64,000 bases of DNA from Halichoerus grypus (Eukaryota; Chordata; Mammalia; Carnivora; Phocidae), in the NCBI RefSeq assembly GCF_964656455.1, contig NC_135717.1:15518775-15582774 (forward strand), given 5' to 3'. Below, one piece after another: positions 1 to 10,447 of this stretch. The notes under the pieces are model-generated. The model was not told where the DNA came from, did no database searches, and saw only the letters and a list, made by a program, of their open reading frames with translations. A program made the position numbers and the translations under genes. How positions within the stretch are numbered: the stretch's first letter is position 1; the number at the start of each line of letters is the position of its first letter.

Positions 1-109
1 GGCCGACAGATACAAAACGTTCAGTCGGATTTTGCCAAACGCCCCTCTCCCGCCAGCAGCGCACAGGCTGCCAGAGAAAAGCGTCACGCTTCCTGGGACC
101 GCAGTGCCG

Positions 110-700
110 GGAGCCTGGCGTGCGCCTCCTTCCGGGCTCTGTGACGTCACCCGTCAGCCCCACCCCCGCGGGCAGAGCCAATCGAAACGCGGGGCAGGTC
201 CCTCCAGAAGCGCGCGCGCGCGGGCGGGCGGCCCCGGGGCGCGGCGCGATGGACGCGCTCCTTCTAAGCGCCCAGGCCCAGCTCCGGCCGCAGCCGCCCG
301 AGAGGTGGCCGCCCGTGAGCTCCGAGGAGGAGCTCTACGAGTGCCTGGATTACTACTACCTGCGCGACTTCCCGGCCTGCGGGGCCGGGCGCAGCAAGGG
401 TCGGACGCGGCGCGAGCGGGAACTGCGCACCAACTGGCCAGTGCCCGGCGGCCACGAGCGCAAAATCGCGCAGAAGCTCCTCAACGGCCAGCGGAAGCGG
501 CGCCAGCGGCAGCTGCAGCCCCGGGCGCGCACTCGGCTCGGCTGAGCGCAGGTGCGTGCGGGCTGCAAGCGGCCGGAGCCCCGGGAAGCCCCGCGAGCAC
601 CCTGGCCGCCCGCGCGCCTCTCGCGTCGGCCGTCTGCAGCCGGGCAGTGTCGCCCCCTTCCGAGGCCGCTCCGCGTTGGCGAGTCACAGCTGAACCCCCT
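110..700. promoter_or_regulatory. NUPR2 CpG island promoter with CRE and CCAAT box
   Basis: Very GC- and CpG-rich DNA covers the NUPR2 start. A perfect palindromic cAMP-response element TGACGTCA is at 142-149 and a forward CCAAT box at 178-182. Both lie within about 110 bp upstream of the ATG at 249. No TATA box is evident. The CRE would bind CREB/ATF-type bZIP factors, which fits a stress-responsive gene; binding itself is inference. Confidence 0.7.
249..545 (+). CDS. NUPR2: Nuclear protein 2 (NUPR1-like), intronless
   Basis: Single uninterrupted 98-residue frame. NUPR2 is the retro-derived, intronless paralogue of the stress-induced chromatin protein NUPR1. It is described as a small basic nuclear protein that restrains cell-cycle progression and is linked to p53 responses. 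Visible here: an acidic stretch (SSEEELYE, about residues 24-31), the family core CLDYYYLRDFP (about 32-42), the conserved TNWPVPGGHERKIAQKLLNGQ segment (about 61-81) that carries the basic helix-loop-helix-like region, and a strongly basic tail RKRRQRQ acting as nuclear-localisation sequence. Human NUPR2 is 97 aa, so this copy looks full length and intact. The ATG was chosen because it begins the conserved N-terminus; in-frame ATGs upstream lie in CpG-island 5' sequence. A longer frame covering 32-742 is an out-of-frame shadow produced by high GC. Confidence 0.93.
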   Translation: MDALLLSAQAQLRPQPPERWPPVSSEEELYECLDYYYLRDFPACGAGRSKGRTRRERELRTNWPVPGGHERKIAQKLLNGQRKRRQRQLQPRARTRLG

Positions 701-2094
701 AAACGCCCAGCTCCTCTCTGGGCTGCAGTCAGAATAGTGTAAACCGCTACCTTTTGGATTTTGTAGTTGGGAGAAGAGGCTAGGAAATGCAGAAAACATC
801 TTTTTAAAAAAATATAAGTGAAGAATTTACTTCCAGTGCCTATGCATGGGCTAAAGAGAATAATTTATTTTTTTGTCAGTTTTCTGCAGGATACCCGAAG
901 GCCCTGATAAAAGTATTTTCTCTGACTCCAGCTGTAACTGTGGTCGTAAGGGGGAGAATCCGTGTTGGTCGACATGACTTCTTTTCCACGTCGCTTAAGT
1001 TTACCGCTTCAGTATCTTTTCCTTACTGATTGTTAATTAAGTAACATCCAAGTGTCCAAGTGGGTATGCCCTTTTAGGGTTTTTAATTAAAAGCAGCAAG
1101 AACGGCATTTGAACTCTTCTGGTGGTTTTGTTTTGTTTTGTTTTTTTCAGTTGCTACGGTAACTCGTTTCAAGTCCGCAAATGAACAAATAAGTTCATCT
1201 TATGTGTAAGCAAGATGAATAGGGGGGAACGAAGATAGGAATCTGTACAAGATTTCATAGATGTGGTGTGCAAGTTTAATATTTGCCAGAACAGGAATAT
1301 TTTCCGTTGTAATAGTGTACATTGAACATTTGCTAGGTTCTCTGCAATGTTGATCTCACAACAAGCCTTTCAGGTGGACGCTGCTATCTCCCATTTTATA
1401 GAGGGGATTCTGAGGCAAAGGACTTCAAGTCACTCTTCAGAGGTCATACAGCTAGTTACAAAGGACACCAGGGATAGCAGATACTCGAAAGCATTCCCTC
1501 CTTCCAGCATCACAGTTTTCCTCTATCATATGCAAGATTCTGTTCAGAACCACCCACAAACTCCACGTTCAAAGACAAGAGTTGAATTGGGGCTTAAAAA
1601 TTATACACACAATGTCAGTGTCATGGTGGCTGTCCTTTCTCTTCAGCCTGCATTCCGTTAGGCCTCTGTGCCCAGTGGTGAGCTCTTCTAAGGAGAGAAG
1701 AGTGCTGTGTACTGGAAGGAGCAACCTGAATTTTAATCCCCACTATGACTATTCATCGCTGTGGCTTTCGGCACACTTCTGAGATAACTACTTTCAAGTT
1801 ACACCACGCTTCTGGTTTCTCATTTGTAAAATGGGAATGATACCGGATTACTGTACCAAATTATGGATTATAGATTAAATATATAAATCATCTCACACAG
1901 TTAAGGGCCTGGCACATGGCACATAAGAGGAACTCAATAAGTAGCAACTATTTTTAAGTTTACAGAACACAATCCCTTCTTCCTCTCTAGTCCAAGTGTT
2001 ATATTCTTCATTTACTATATTCAGAAGAATGAATAGAGTTTGCTAGAGTAGGAGTCCTGGTTTTGACGAGTCAAACACCTGTATGAACTTGGGC
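546..2094. other. NUPR2 downstream flank, no gene seen
   Basis: GC content drops sharply after about 740. I see no conserved coding frame and no canonical AATAAA close behind the NUPR2 stop. Around 1800-1950 the sequence resembles an old MIR (tctcatttgtaaaatggg, then ggcctggcacatggca). Confidence 0.4.
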
Positions 2095-2110
2095 AAGCTG
2101 CTTAAACTCT

Positions 2111-2314
2111 TTTTTTTTTTTTTTTTTTTAAAGATTTTATTTATTTATTTGAGAGAGAGAGAATGAGAGAGAGAGCATGAGAGGGGGGAGCGGGAGAGGG
2201 AGAAGCAGACTCCCTGCCGAGCAGGGAGCCCGATGTGGGACTCGATCCAGGGACTCCAGGATCATGACCTGAGCCGAAGGCAGTCGCTTAACCAACTGAG
2301 CCACCCAGGCGCCC
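2111..2314 (-). mobile_element. Can-SINE (tRNA-Lys derived)
   Basis: Poly-T, then aagattttatttatttatttgag, a GA-rich tract and the reverse head gagccacccaggcgccc. The target-site duplication aagctgcttaaactct is at 2095-2110 and 2315-2330. Confidence 0.95.
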
Positions 2315-2400
2315 AAGCTGCTTAAACTCTTAAGTTATCTGTCCCTTATCTATAAAATGGGTATAATACTGTACCTATTTCAAGAGCTCTTGTGAGGTGT

Positions 2401-2593
2401 CGGGCGCCTGGGGGGCTCAGTTGGTTGAGCGACTGCCTTCGGCTCAGGTCATGACCCTGGAGTCCTGGGATCGAGTCCCACATCGGGCTTCCCTGCTCAG
2501 CAGGGAGTCTGCTTCTCCCTCTGACCCTCTTCCCTCTCGTGCTCTCTATCTTGTTCTCTCTCTCTCAAATAAATAAAATCTTAAAAAAAAAAA
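2401..2593 (+). mobile_element. Can-SINE (tRNA-Lys derived)
   Basis: Head cgggcgcctggggggctcag, CT-rich tail, aaataaataaaatc and poly-A. The duplicated flank cttgtgaggtgt stands immediately before and after. It is opposite in orientation to the SINE 86 bp upstream. Confidence 0.95.
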
Positions 2594-2779
2594 GTTCTTG
2601 TGAGGTGTAAATAAAATAATACATGTAAAGCTCTTAGTGCCTGGTATATAATAGGCCCTCACATGATTAGTATTTGTGCTGCTGAAGCAAGCACAGCACT
2701 TACATTGTTAGTAATGTTTCCATTGCCACTGTCTTGGCCTTCAGGATTTTTCCTTACTCCTACTCTCCTGCTGTGTTTC

Positions 2780-3160
2780 AGAGATACCATGTCCAGATTA
2801 ATCTTCCTGAAGACCATTTTAAACATTAAAAAAAACCCTCAAGGACTGCTCTAACCCTGTAGGATAAAAAGCCTAGATTCCTTACATTGTGCTGGAAATC
2901 ATCTATTAGATTTTCTTCAATTTTGTATCACAACTTCCAAAAACACACTTGGTACTTGACACAGATCTTCTGTCCTGTCCTCACCATATTCGATTCTGCT
3001 TCTTCATGTGAATCTGTGCTGTCCTACTTAGCATGCCCTTTTCCCCTTTATCATTTTAATCTTTCTAAAATAAATTCCACCTGTACTTATTTTAAGTGCC
3101 ACTTTCTCTCCGAATCTTTCACCCACAGTGAATATCCATCCCTTTGAAATCCATAGAACT
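2780..3160. repeat. L2-like LINE remnant
   Basis: The style is that of mammalian L2 3' regions (cttcctgaagacca, ctctaaccctgtaggataaaaagcctagattcc, then a pyrimidine-rich stretch). Degraded, with no intact frame. Assigned from sequence character only. Confidence 0.4.
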
Positions 3161-3209
3161 TCATTTAAACACCACCTAACCACTTGTGTATATAGTATTT
3201 TGTATTTTT

Positions 3210-3386
3210 TTTATTTTATTTTTTTAAGATTTTATTTATTTGACAGAGAGAGCACAAGCAGAGGGAGAGGGAGAAGCAGGCTCCCCACTGAGCAGGGAGT
3301 CCGATGCGGAACTCGATCCCAGGACCCTGAGATCATGACCTGAGCGAAAGGCAGCCACTTAACAGACTGAGCCACCCAGGCATCCC
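3210..3386 (-). mobile_element. Can-SINE
   Basis: ttaagattttatttatttgacag, GA tract, then gagccacccaggcatccc. The target-site duplication gtattttgtattttt is at 3195-3209 and 3387-3401. Confidence 0.95.
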
Positions 3387-3401
3387 GTATTTTGTATTTT
3401 T

Positions 3402-4545
3402 AGATCAACAGTTAAAAATTCATTCATTGGTTCATTCTTTTTTGTCTGGTATGTGCAAGGCACTGCAGTCACATAAGTATGTCTTAGTTATCCAATGGAA
3501 AAAATTAGATTTAGAGTGTAAGGACCTTAGTGTAAGGACCTTAGGGCTAATGTCAGTTCGTACACAATTCCCAATTCATCACAATCCCAGACAGACATAA
3601 GCCATGTTAAAGCAACACTCTGTAGGTGTTCTAACGAGATTTTGCTCACCTTAGATACTAAAACTTTCATAGTTTAAATATAGTAACTGTAGAAATTGTG
3701 TATTAGTTACCTATTGCTGTGTAATAAATTACTCCAAAACCTAGTGGCTTACAGCAACAGATACTTATCTTAGTTTCCAGAGGTAAAGAATTCAGAAGTG
3801 GCTAACAGGGTGGTTTTAGCTTAGGGTCATGATGTTGGACAGAAATTAGGCTCCACTTTTTGAAAGAAGTGTCAAAGAATCTGTGGACCTATTTTAAACC
3901 ACCATGGTATGCTTAATTACTAAAAGTGTGTTCATTTTAGACAAATTGGAAAATATGAACAGCAAAAACAAAAAAAAAGGAAGCAATCACTATCCAGTCG
4001 GTAACATCACTACTTAAGTGTACATAATTCAAGTCTTTAAAATATGTATGAACTTTCTCAGAATATAAACATATCCTACTCTTCCATTTAATATATTGTG
4101 AAGATACTTTCATGTCAGGTATTCTTTCATAATATTTTAAATGGCTGTATAACATTTCATCATGTGTATGAATCATAACATATAATTCTATATTGTAGGA
4201 CACTTAAGTTATTTATTGATTTTCCCTATTTTATACAACTTGTTAAATGAACATCTTTATAGCTAATTTCTTTACACATTCATGACTGTTTCTTGAATTC
4301 CTAGATGTGGAATTTCTGGGAACAGGTTTGCACAATTTTAAAACTTCTGGTACCTACCACCTGACTAGAATTTTATTGCAATCATCAGGGGTCCATTCAT
4401 CCAAACATTGGTATCACATATATGTAACAATTCCTCCAAGAGTTATTTGTTCAAATTTTGATCACTATATGTGAATTTGTTGAGAATGACTGAAATCACT
4501 ATGGAATGAGAAGTTGTTACATAAATTTTACTAAAGAGTGATCTT
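3402..4545. other. Intergenic, old degraded repeats
   Basis: No gene is supported. About 3700-3790 (attagttacctattgctgtgtaataaattac) resembles a mammal-wide DNA-transposon-type repeat. About 3930-4480 has the AT-rich character of an old antisense L1. Neither could be assigned to a family. Confidence 0.35.
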
Positions 4546-4689
4546 CAGCAGCCTATCTCGCCTGGGGGAAGCCATGGCCGCAAGTTAGAGCCGCATAGCC
4601 ATTGGGTCCCCTCAGAACACAGTCATATAATTCTGGGCCCCTTTAACTGCGGTCAAGATATCAAGGGCTATTCAGTTTTGGAGGGCCAT

Positions 4690-5040
4690 ATTTTGAATTT
4701 GTGTAATAAAAGACTGTCCGTTGTCACTTTGTAGGGACCAAGGGAGTCCAAATCTAGGGACAATTTCTCTTAGCAAAGTTTTTGCCACCTCCATGGCTTT
4801 TTTACCCGAATCAGGAGCCTGGTGTAAACCCTGTATTACCTTCCATTGGTTATTTTTGGGTATAAAGATTTTTCCCTCATTATTAACAAGCCAGTCCTGT
4901 GCATTTCTTGGTCTGAATAGACTGGACTTACAGACTTTATTGGAGTTAAGGCTGGTAAAAGACTTAATATTTGTTTATTTTGTGCTGCCCGCTTGGCTGC
5001 ACGGTCTAGTGAACTGTTTCCTTTAGATTCTAAGGTCATA
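4690..5040 (-). pseudogene. ERV integrase / RNase H junction remnant
   Basis: The minus-strand reading gives a gammaretrovirus-like integrase core (AMEVAKTLL, LPWSLQSDNGQSF) and, upstream of it, the lysine/alanine-rich RNase H C-terminus (KGNSSLDRAAKRAAQ). The integrase catalytic Asp in SDNGQ is present. The pieces are in different frames, so this is a dead coding remnant. Confidence 0.75.
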
Positions 5041-5182
5041 TTCTTTGATGTCCTTTGAGGTGAATTACAGCTACTTCCTTAGGTAGGTGTACAGCCTTAA
5101 GAGTAATAATTTCAGACCCATATTTGACTGGGGTGTTATGGCTTGATAATAACCCCCTTTTCTTCCAAATTGCTCCGTGGGG

Positions 5183-5375
5183 GACGCCTGGGTGGCTCAG
5201 TCGGTTAAGCGTCTGCCTTCGGCTCAGGTCACGATCCCAGAGTCCTGGGATCATCCCTCATGGGGCTCCTTGCTCAGCGGGGAGCCTGCTTCTCCCTCTG
5301 CCTGGGGCTCCCCCTGCTTTGTGTGCTCTCTTGTGATCTCTCTCTCACAAATAAATAAATAAAGTCTTTATTAAA
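5183..5375 (+). mobile_element. Can-SINE, first of a tandem pair
   Basis: Head gacgcctgggtggctcagtc, tail caaataaataaataaagtc. Target flank aaattgctccgtgggg before it (5167-5182) and aaattgctctgggg after it (5376-5389). It lies inside the ERV pol remnant. Confidence 0.95.
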
Positions 5376-5389
5376 AAATTGCTCTGGGG

Positions 5390-5582
5390 GCACCTGGGTG
5401 GCTCAGTTGGTTAAGCAACTGCCTTCGGCTCAGGTCATGATCCTGGAGTCCTGGGATCGAGTCCCGCATTGGGCTCCCTGCTCGGCAGGGAGTCTGCTTC
5501 TCCCTCTGACCCTCCCCCCTCTCATGCGCTCTCTCTCTCTCATTCTCTCTCCCTCAAATAAATAAAATCTTTTAAAAAAAAA
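5390..5582 (+). mobile_element. Can-SINE, second of a tandem pair
   Basis: Head gcacctgggtggctcagttg, tail caaataaataaaatc plus poly-A. It is followed by a third copy of the target, aaattgctctgtggg (5583-5597), so it entered the same site as its neighbour. Confidence 0.95.
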
Positions 5583-5636
5583 AAATTGCTCTGTGGGCAT
5601 GTAGGACTAGGAAAGCATATTTGGAGTCAGTATAAA

Positions 5637-5855
5637 TTAATTTTTAAGGCTTTGGCAATTGCAAGCACGAGTGAGCACCATAGCATACCCAGCTTTTCTT
5701 ATTCCCTTTTCTTTGAAACTATTGCCATCAGTAAACCAACTGTCATCGGCATTTTCAATAGGGGAATCTTTTAAATCTGGTTGACTAGAATAAATAAGAT
5801 CAATAACCTCTGAACAGTTATGCTCTATAGAAGTATGATGGTCAGGTCCAGACAT
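5637..5855 (-). pseudogene. ERV reverse transcriptase C-terminus / RNase H remnant
   Basis: A 72-codon open minus-strand stretch contains WFTDGNSF, the first RNase H catalytic-Asp motif of gammaretroviral pol, preceded by a linker resembling the connection domain. Further upstream on this strand (about 5856-6050) fragments such as LVKGASKLTIGQPL fit the RT connection. No intact polymerase frame exists. Confidence 0.75.
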
Positions 5856-7185
5856 AAGGGTAGCTGGGTTTAAAGTCTGACAGGTTTCAAGTATTATTTA
5901 AGGCGTATCTATAAGCATAACCTGGTATTTAATAAGTTGGCCTCCCATCATCTATTGGTGGCCTTTGGTCTCTAAGACACTCTGGGCCTGATGAGAAGTC
6001 ATTATAGTCAGGGGCTGTCCTATAGTGAGTTTTGAGGCTCCTTTTACCAGGAGGACTATTGTATGTGTGGCTAAAGGCTTTGTTTGCCATTGTACCTCAA
6101 TAGAGGTGGCTTTTAGGATAAATATGACTAAGGCATAATACCATCAAGAAGACCTCTGTTTGAGGTCCAGCATTAATAATATCCTAATTACAAGGAATCA
6201 CTAGCAAGTGGGAGAAGACTTGTCTCAAGAGATAAGGGCATCCCCAAGTGTATCATCCAATCTAATCATAAAGAAAGTAGGGTCATCCATTATCTCCACA
6301 AGTCCATAGTTAACCCCATAGAGTGGGGTATGCTCTGGCTTTCAAGGAGCAATTTTGTCATCCCAGCCACATAGAGTTGGTCAAGGTGATAGCTGAGTTA
6401 TACAATTGTTGGGGAATCTATCCCATTTCCCAGTTGTTCAAATAATCATAAGCCCATGGGGTCCTGTTATTAGCCCCACAGAATAACAAGCAAGAAGACT
6501 GCTTATATGTGAGCTATTGTGGCAATTTCTCTTGAAGTTTATCTCAAGTTGTCTAGCTAAAGCAAACAACATCTAAGGACAATCAAAACTAGGATTTAAC
6601 ATCCACAAAGTTGGGTTATTGAAACATAATTTTTCCCTCTAAAATAACCCTCATTTCCAGAGATAGCCAGGTCAAGACTAATTTGTTTGCAAAACAAGTC
6701 AAATTTTAACAAACTTGGCCTAATTATTTACATAAGTTCAGCAAGAATAATGATCATATAGATCTTTTAGAATCTGCTTTATTGGAACTTTTATAAGGAA
6801 TCTCTAGGTTGAACTTTTAGTAGGCTCTCCAGACCAGAAGCCAAGCCAAGTACTTGCCATCAGACATGCCTTATAATACTTGTAGGGGGAATTCCTCTTT
6901 GCAAGGTGCCCAAAGTATCCTGAGGCTCCTGCACCTGCCAGGAGGTGATATTCTTTACTCACCTGGTGAGTAAACCAGGTGCTGGGAACTCTTTAGCAAG
7001 GTATCAGGCCAACATTTCCAAGGGGCTTTATGGCTCCAGGTTTCATAAAGTCAACCTTAGTTCCTGAAAGCTGTTTGGTCGTATCTGAATCTATGCATGT
7101 CTCTCTCAAATATGACATTCCAGTCAAAGCCTTGGTAAAATAACCAATATTTCCAATGGTGTCCTATTACAAGGAGAACAGTCTT

Positions 7186-7354
7186 TTTTTTTTTTTTTTT
7201 TTTTGTCGTTGATTCATTTGAGACAGAGGGAGAAGGAGAATATGAACAGGGGAGAGAGAGAGAAGAGCCAGATGAGGGGCTCAATCCCAGGACCCTGAGA
7301 TCATGACCTGAGCTGAAGGCAGATGCTTAACCATCTGAACCACTCAGGTTCCCC
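7186..7354 (-). mobile_element. Diverged Can-SINE, first of a tandem pair
   Basis: A long poly-T, then a decayed core (gttgattcatttgagacaga) and an altered head (gaaccactcaggttcccc). Flank aggagaacagtctt at 7172-7185 and aggagaacagattctt at 7355-7370. Confidence 0.85.
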
Positions 7355-7370
7355 AGGAGAACAGATTCTT

Positions 7371-7578
7371 TTTTTTTTTTTTTAAAGATTTTATTTATTT
7401 ATTTGACACAGAGAGAGAGAGAGAGGAATCACAAGTAGGCAAAGTGGCAGGGAGCGGCAGAGGGAGAAGCAGGCTCCCCGCTGAGCAAGGAGCCCGATGT
7501 GGGACTCGATCCCAGGACCCTGGGATCATGACCTGAGCCGAAGGCAGACGCTTAACGACTGAGCCACCCAGGCGCCCC
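7371..7578 (-). mobile_element. Can-SINE, second of a tandem pair
   Basis: Poly-T, aaagattttatttatttatttgac, then gagccacccaggcgcccc. Flanked by aggagaacagattctt (7355-7370) and ggagaacagattctt (7581-7595). Better preserved than the SINE beside it. Confidence 0.95.
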
Positions 7579-8620
7579 ACGGAGAACAGATTCTTATTGA
7601 ACTTATGCAAATGACTATGATTGGAAGAAGGAATACTTACTGAGACCTTTTTGAATTTCAAAGGGTCCAGGTAGAAAAGTTAAATGCTTCAGTATGTTCA
7701 CAAATGAATACTTTATCATGTTTCTGTAAGTCATAGACATCTTAAGAGAAAGTTTGCTTAATGTGAAAGAGTAAACATTAGAGAACCAGCAATATTTCAA
7801 ACAAGAGTCACAAAACTATAATCATCCTTTTAGTTCATTTAGTCCCATGTTACTAATTCTTGTTTAATTTGAATGCAGCTTTTTAGTTAGTTCTGGAAAT
7901 TCTTACCCATTTCAGTTTTGATCTTAAAGATACTGAATACCTGTATTTGTCCTAAAAGTCCTTTTTATGGACTTCCTTGAAGATGAAACTCATTTTGCAA
8001 GAGAATTAGAACAATTATAAATGACAAAAACTCAGAAATGGACATTGTTAATGATCTGATATGAGAATTCATTATGATGCAATTGACTGGGAAACTCAGT
8101 TATTTCTGTGACATGTAATTCAATAGCCAGAACATCGAGTGATAATGACCTTATACCAAACAAACAAGTCTAATTAGTCAAGATTTTGGTTCTGATTTAA
8201 ATCTTGGGGAAGTTTGTTGAAACCTTAGAAAGTTTTAAAGCACATGCCTAAATAGGATTAGGGATGGTCAAAGACCTGATAAAGGCAAAACATAGAAAAT
8301 GGTTTTTCTGGGCAGGCAAAGAGAAAACAACTATTTACATTTTCTTATCAAGAGCAGACCAACAATTCAAGAAAACTTTGTCCTTTTAACAGAGAGAAAG
8401 CTGACTTTCAATCTTATACCAATGTACTTTTAAAATCCATTCATTTCAATCGTAGTCCATCCTGACCACACCTAAAATTCCTTTCCAAAGGTTTCCCATC
8501 ACAAACCTACAACTTTACTTTGCATTCAGATTTTGTCCCAAGCCATTTCTTTCCAACCAGTCTCATTTAGGACAAAATTACCTTCGTTTACCTTCAACAA
8601 AAATGCATTTCCATTCCTTA

Positions 8621-9146
8621 TGATGTGGGAAACAAAAGCAGAAGAAAAATTATTAAATTTCCTTACTACCCGCTGACAAGTCCTTGAAACAGGTAGAGTG
8701 ACATTTCTCTAGGGACTCAACTGCCTTGATATTGACACTTTGCTAAGGGCAAAAGACAATCCTAGCCTGACCCCCCAACCCCCAGGATCCTGTAAGCCTA
8801 CTTTAGCATATAAAAATTCCTTTAGAAATTTCCTTTATCACTAAACCCCCCAAGCATATGGCCCACCGATATATATCTGAAGGGTCTCATGACTAAGGTT
8901 TTATTAGACGGTAATAAATGACCTTTTCCCAACAATAGCTAGCCCCTTCAAGGTCCTGGAAACCTTGCTTCCAAAATTCCTTAGACACTTAACGCTATCC
9001 CTAACCACCTCCCAACTTGAAAGTATATAATGGGCCACTCCTCATGACCCCATTGCAGCTCTTTCTGCCCATGGGTCCTGTCCCCGTGCTGTAATAATTC
9101 ACCTTTTTGCACCAAAGACGTCTCAAGAATTCTTTCTCCTACATCA
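8621..9146 (+). mobile_element. Solo LTR of a class I endogenous retrovirus
   Basis: A 526-bp element starts TGATGT and ends ACATCA, a perfect inverted terminal repeat. It is flanked by the 4-bp direct repeat CTTA (8617-8620 and 9147-9150), as gamma-type retroviral integration leaves. A TATA-like box TATATAA (9024-9030) precedes an R region (gcagctctttctgcccatgggtcctgt). A degraded polyadenylation signal, aataat, follows at about 9089, then the R/U5 text gcaccaaagacgtctcaag. That R text also occurs in the minus-strand LTR piece at 11817-11985, so the two are related subfamilies. With no internal sequence, it arose by LTR-LTR recombination or a single-LTR loss. Confidence 0.9.
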
Positions 9147-9302
9147 CTTATATCTTTCTTACACATACAGAGTTGCTTTTATTTCCATCAGTCTTACAGT
9201 TAGTAGAATTTTTTCACTTTTAGAAATCTTAGTCTCCAGTGAAAACTAAGTAGTAACCAACTAGGAACTGTTTCACCCAAACTTTTTAGACGGCAATTTT
9301 AT

Positions 9303-9586
9303 TTTATTTTTTTAATTTTTAATTTTTTTTTTTAAAGGTTTTATATATTTGACAGAGAGAAAGACAGCCAGAGAGGGAACACAAGCAGGGGGAGTGGGAG
9401 AGGGAGAAGCAGGCCTCCTGCTAGTTATAGCCATTAACCCGGGAAATGAGTGAAGAAGAAGCCCCCACATCTGTTAGGAGGAAGAACAGGGAGCAGGGAG
9501 CCCGATGTGGGGCTTGATCCCAGGACCCCGGGATCATGACCCGAGCCGAAGGCAGACGCTTAACGACTGAGCCACCCAGGCGCCCC
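9303..9586 (-). mobile_element. Can-SINE carrying a 69-bp foreign insert
   Basis: Reads as a normal minus-strand SINE (ttttatatatttgacagag ... gagccacccaggcgcccc) with target-site duplication tagacggcaattttat at 9287-9302 and 9587-9602. Positions 9421-9489 are not SINE sequence: they match 10448-10516 at 68 of 69 bases, in the same orientation. The SINE body resumes directly after with gagcagggagcccgatgtgg. Confidence 0.95.
9421..9489 (+). repeat. 69-bp direct repeat copy inside a SINE
   Basis: Begins ctagttatagccattaaccc and ends ggaggaagaacag. It is the same as 10448-10516 except for g instead of a at 9473. See the paired copy. Confidence 0.97.
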
Positions 9587-10447
9587 TAGACGGCAATTTT
9601 ATGAATCTATTAAGCACAAAGCATGTTTACCAAGAGACTCAAATATCCTTAGTTTCTTTGCAATAAGAAGTCAAAAGTGCAAACCTACATTCAGTAATCA
9701 ATGATTTAGCACTTTATCCTATTTGGAAAAGACCTAGATGCCCAATGAATTTAATCCCACTCATCATCCAAGCAAAACTTTAGTTTCAGGTTACCAAAGA
9801 CTTTAAAAGCAATTACCCATGAAAATTTTGATAAGACAATTAACCATCATTTTAGTCATCTTTTTACTAACAAATTGCAACAGAGATAACATGAGGTTAT
9901 TTGACCTTCAGCAAACCTCGATAGAATAAAAGTCTCACATTTAGTGCTAACTTTAAAGACAGGTCTATCTTAAACCAACAAATTTAACTTAGTTTAAATA
10001 CTAAATTATGTTCCACCTGGATCCTTCCCATTGTCAGTTTTTACCTGAGACGCTGGTGGGGAAATCTGGAGTGGGCGGTGTTAGGTCCAGGGGGTGCTCT
10101 TCTTGCTCCTTTATAGCGAGGGAAGGAGCCATGATGCCTGAGGCCCAGAGGATGGTCTAGAAGCCAGTTATGCAGGCCACACCCAGGTGGTGTGGAAATA
10201 GAAAGGGGGAGGGGGAGACAGAAGAGGCCAAGTGCTGCCAGAAGGCAGAGAAAGGGTTCCCGGTTCCAGAGCTCATCAGCTCCAACAGAGGCACAGACGC
10301 CATGTTTTCCTGCCAACAAGTGGGAATAGGCAGTCCATGTTGGGCTGGAGAAGACAGGGAATTTCCCCGAAACAAAGGGAGTTTCAGCAGCTGCTTGGGA
10401 ATATCCCTCAAAGTTCCCGTCCCGAGGGAGACTAACCACAGTTGGCT

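Larger units (their letters stand above)
2040..2680 (+). repeat. MIR SINE split by two younger Can-SINEs
   Basis: MIR-like core pieces (tgaacttgggcaagctgctt; cttatctataaaatgggtataat; agtgcctggtatataatagg) are in the right order at about 2085-2108, 2330-2400 and 2594-2660. They are separated by Can-SINE insertions at 2111-2314 and 2401-2593. The ancient repeat was therefore in place before either carnivore insertion. Confidence 0.6.

Noticed and set aside
32..742. 236-residue + strand open frame over the NUPR2 locus, and antisense frames there
   Set aside because: CpG-island GC bias produces long stop-free frames. Only the frame from 249 shows a conserved family, and this one overlaps it out of frame with an Arg/Ala/Pro-rich product.
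2111..2314. tRNA-like sequences in the SINE heads as possible tRNA genes
   Set aside because: They are the tRNA-Lys-derived promoters of Can-SINEs (GA/CT body, A tail, target-site duplications), repeated about 30 times, not tRNA genes.
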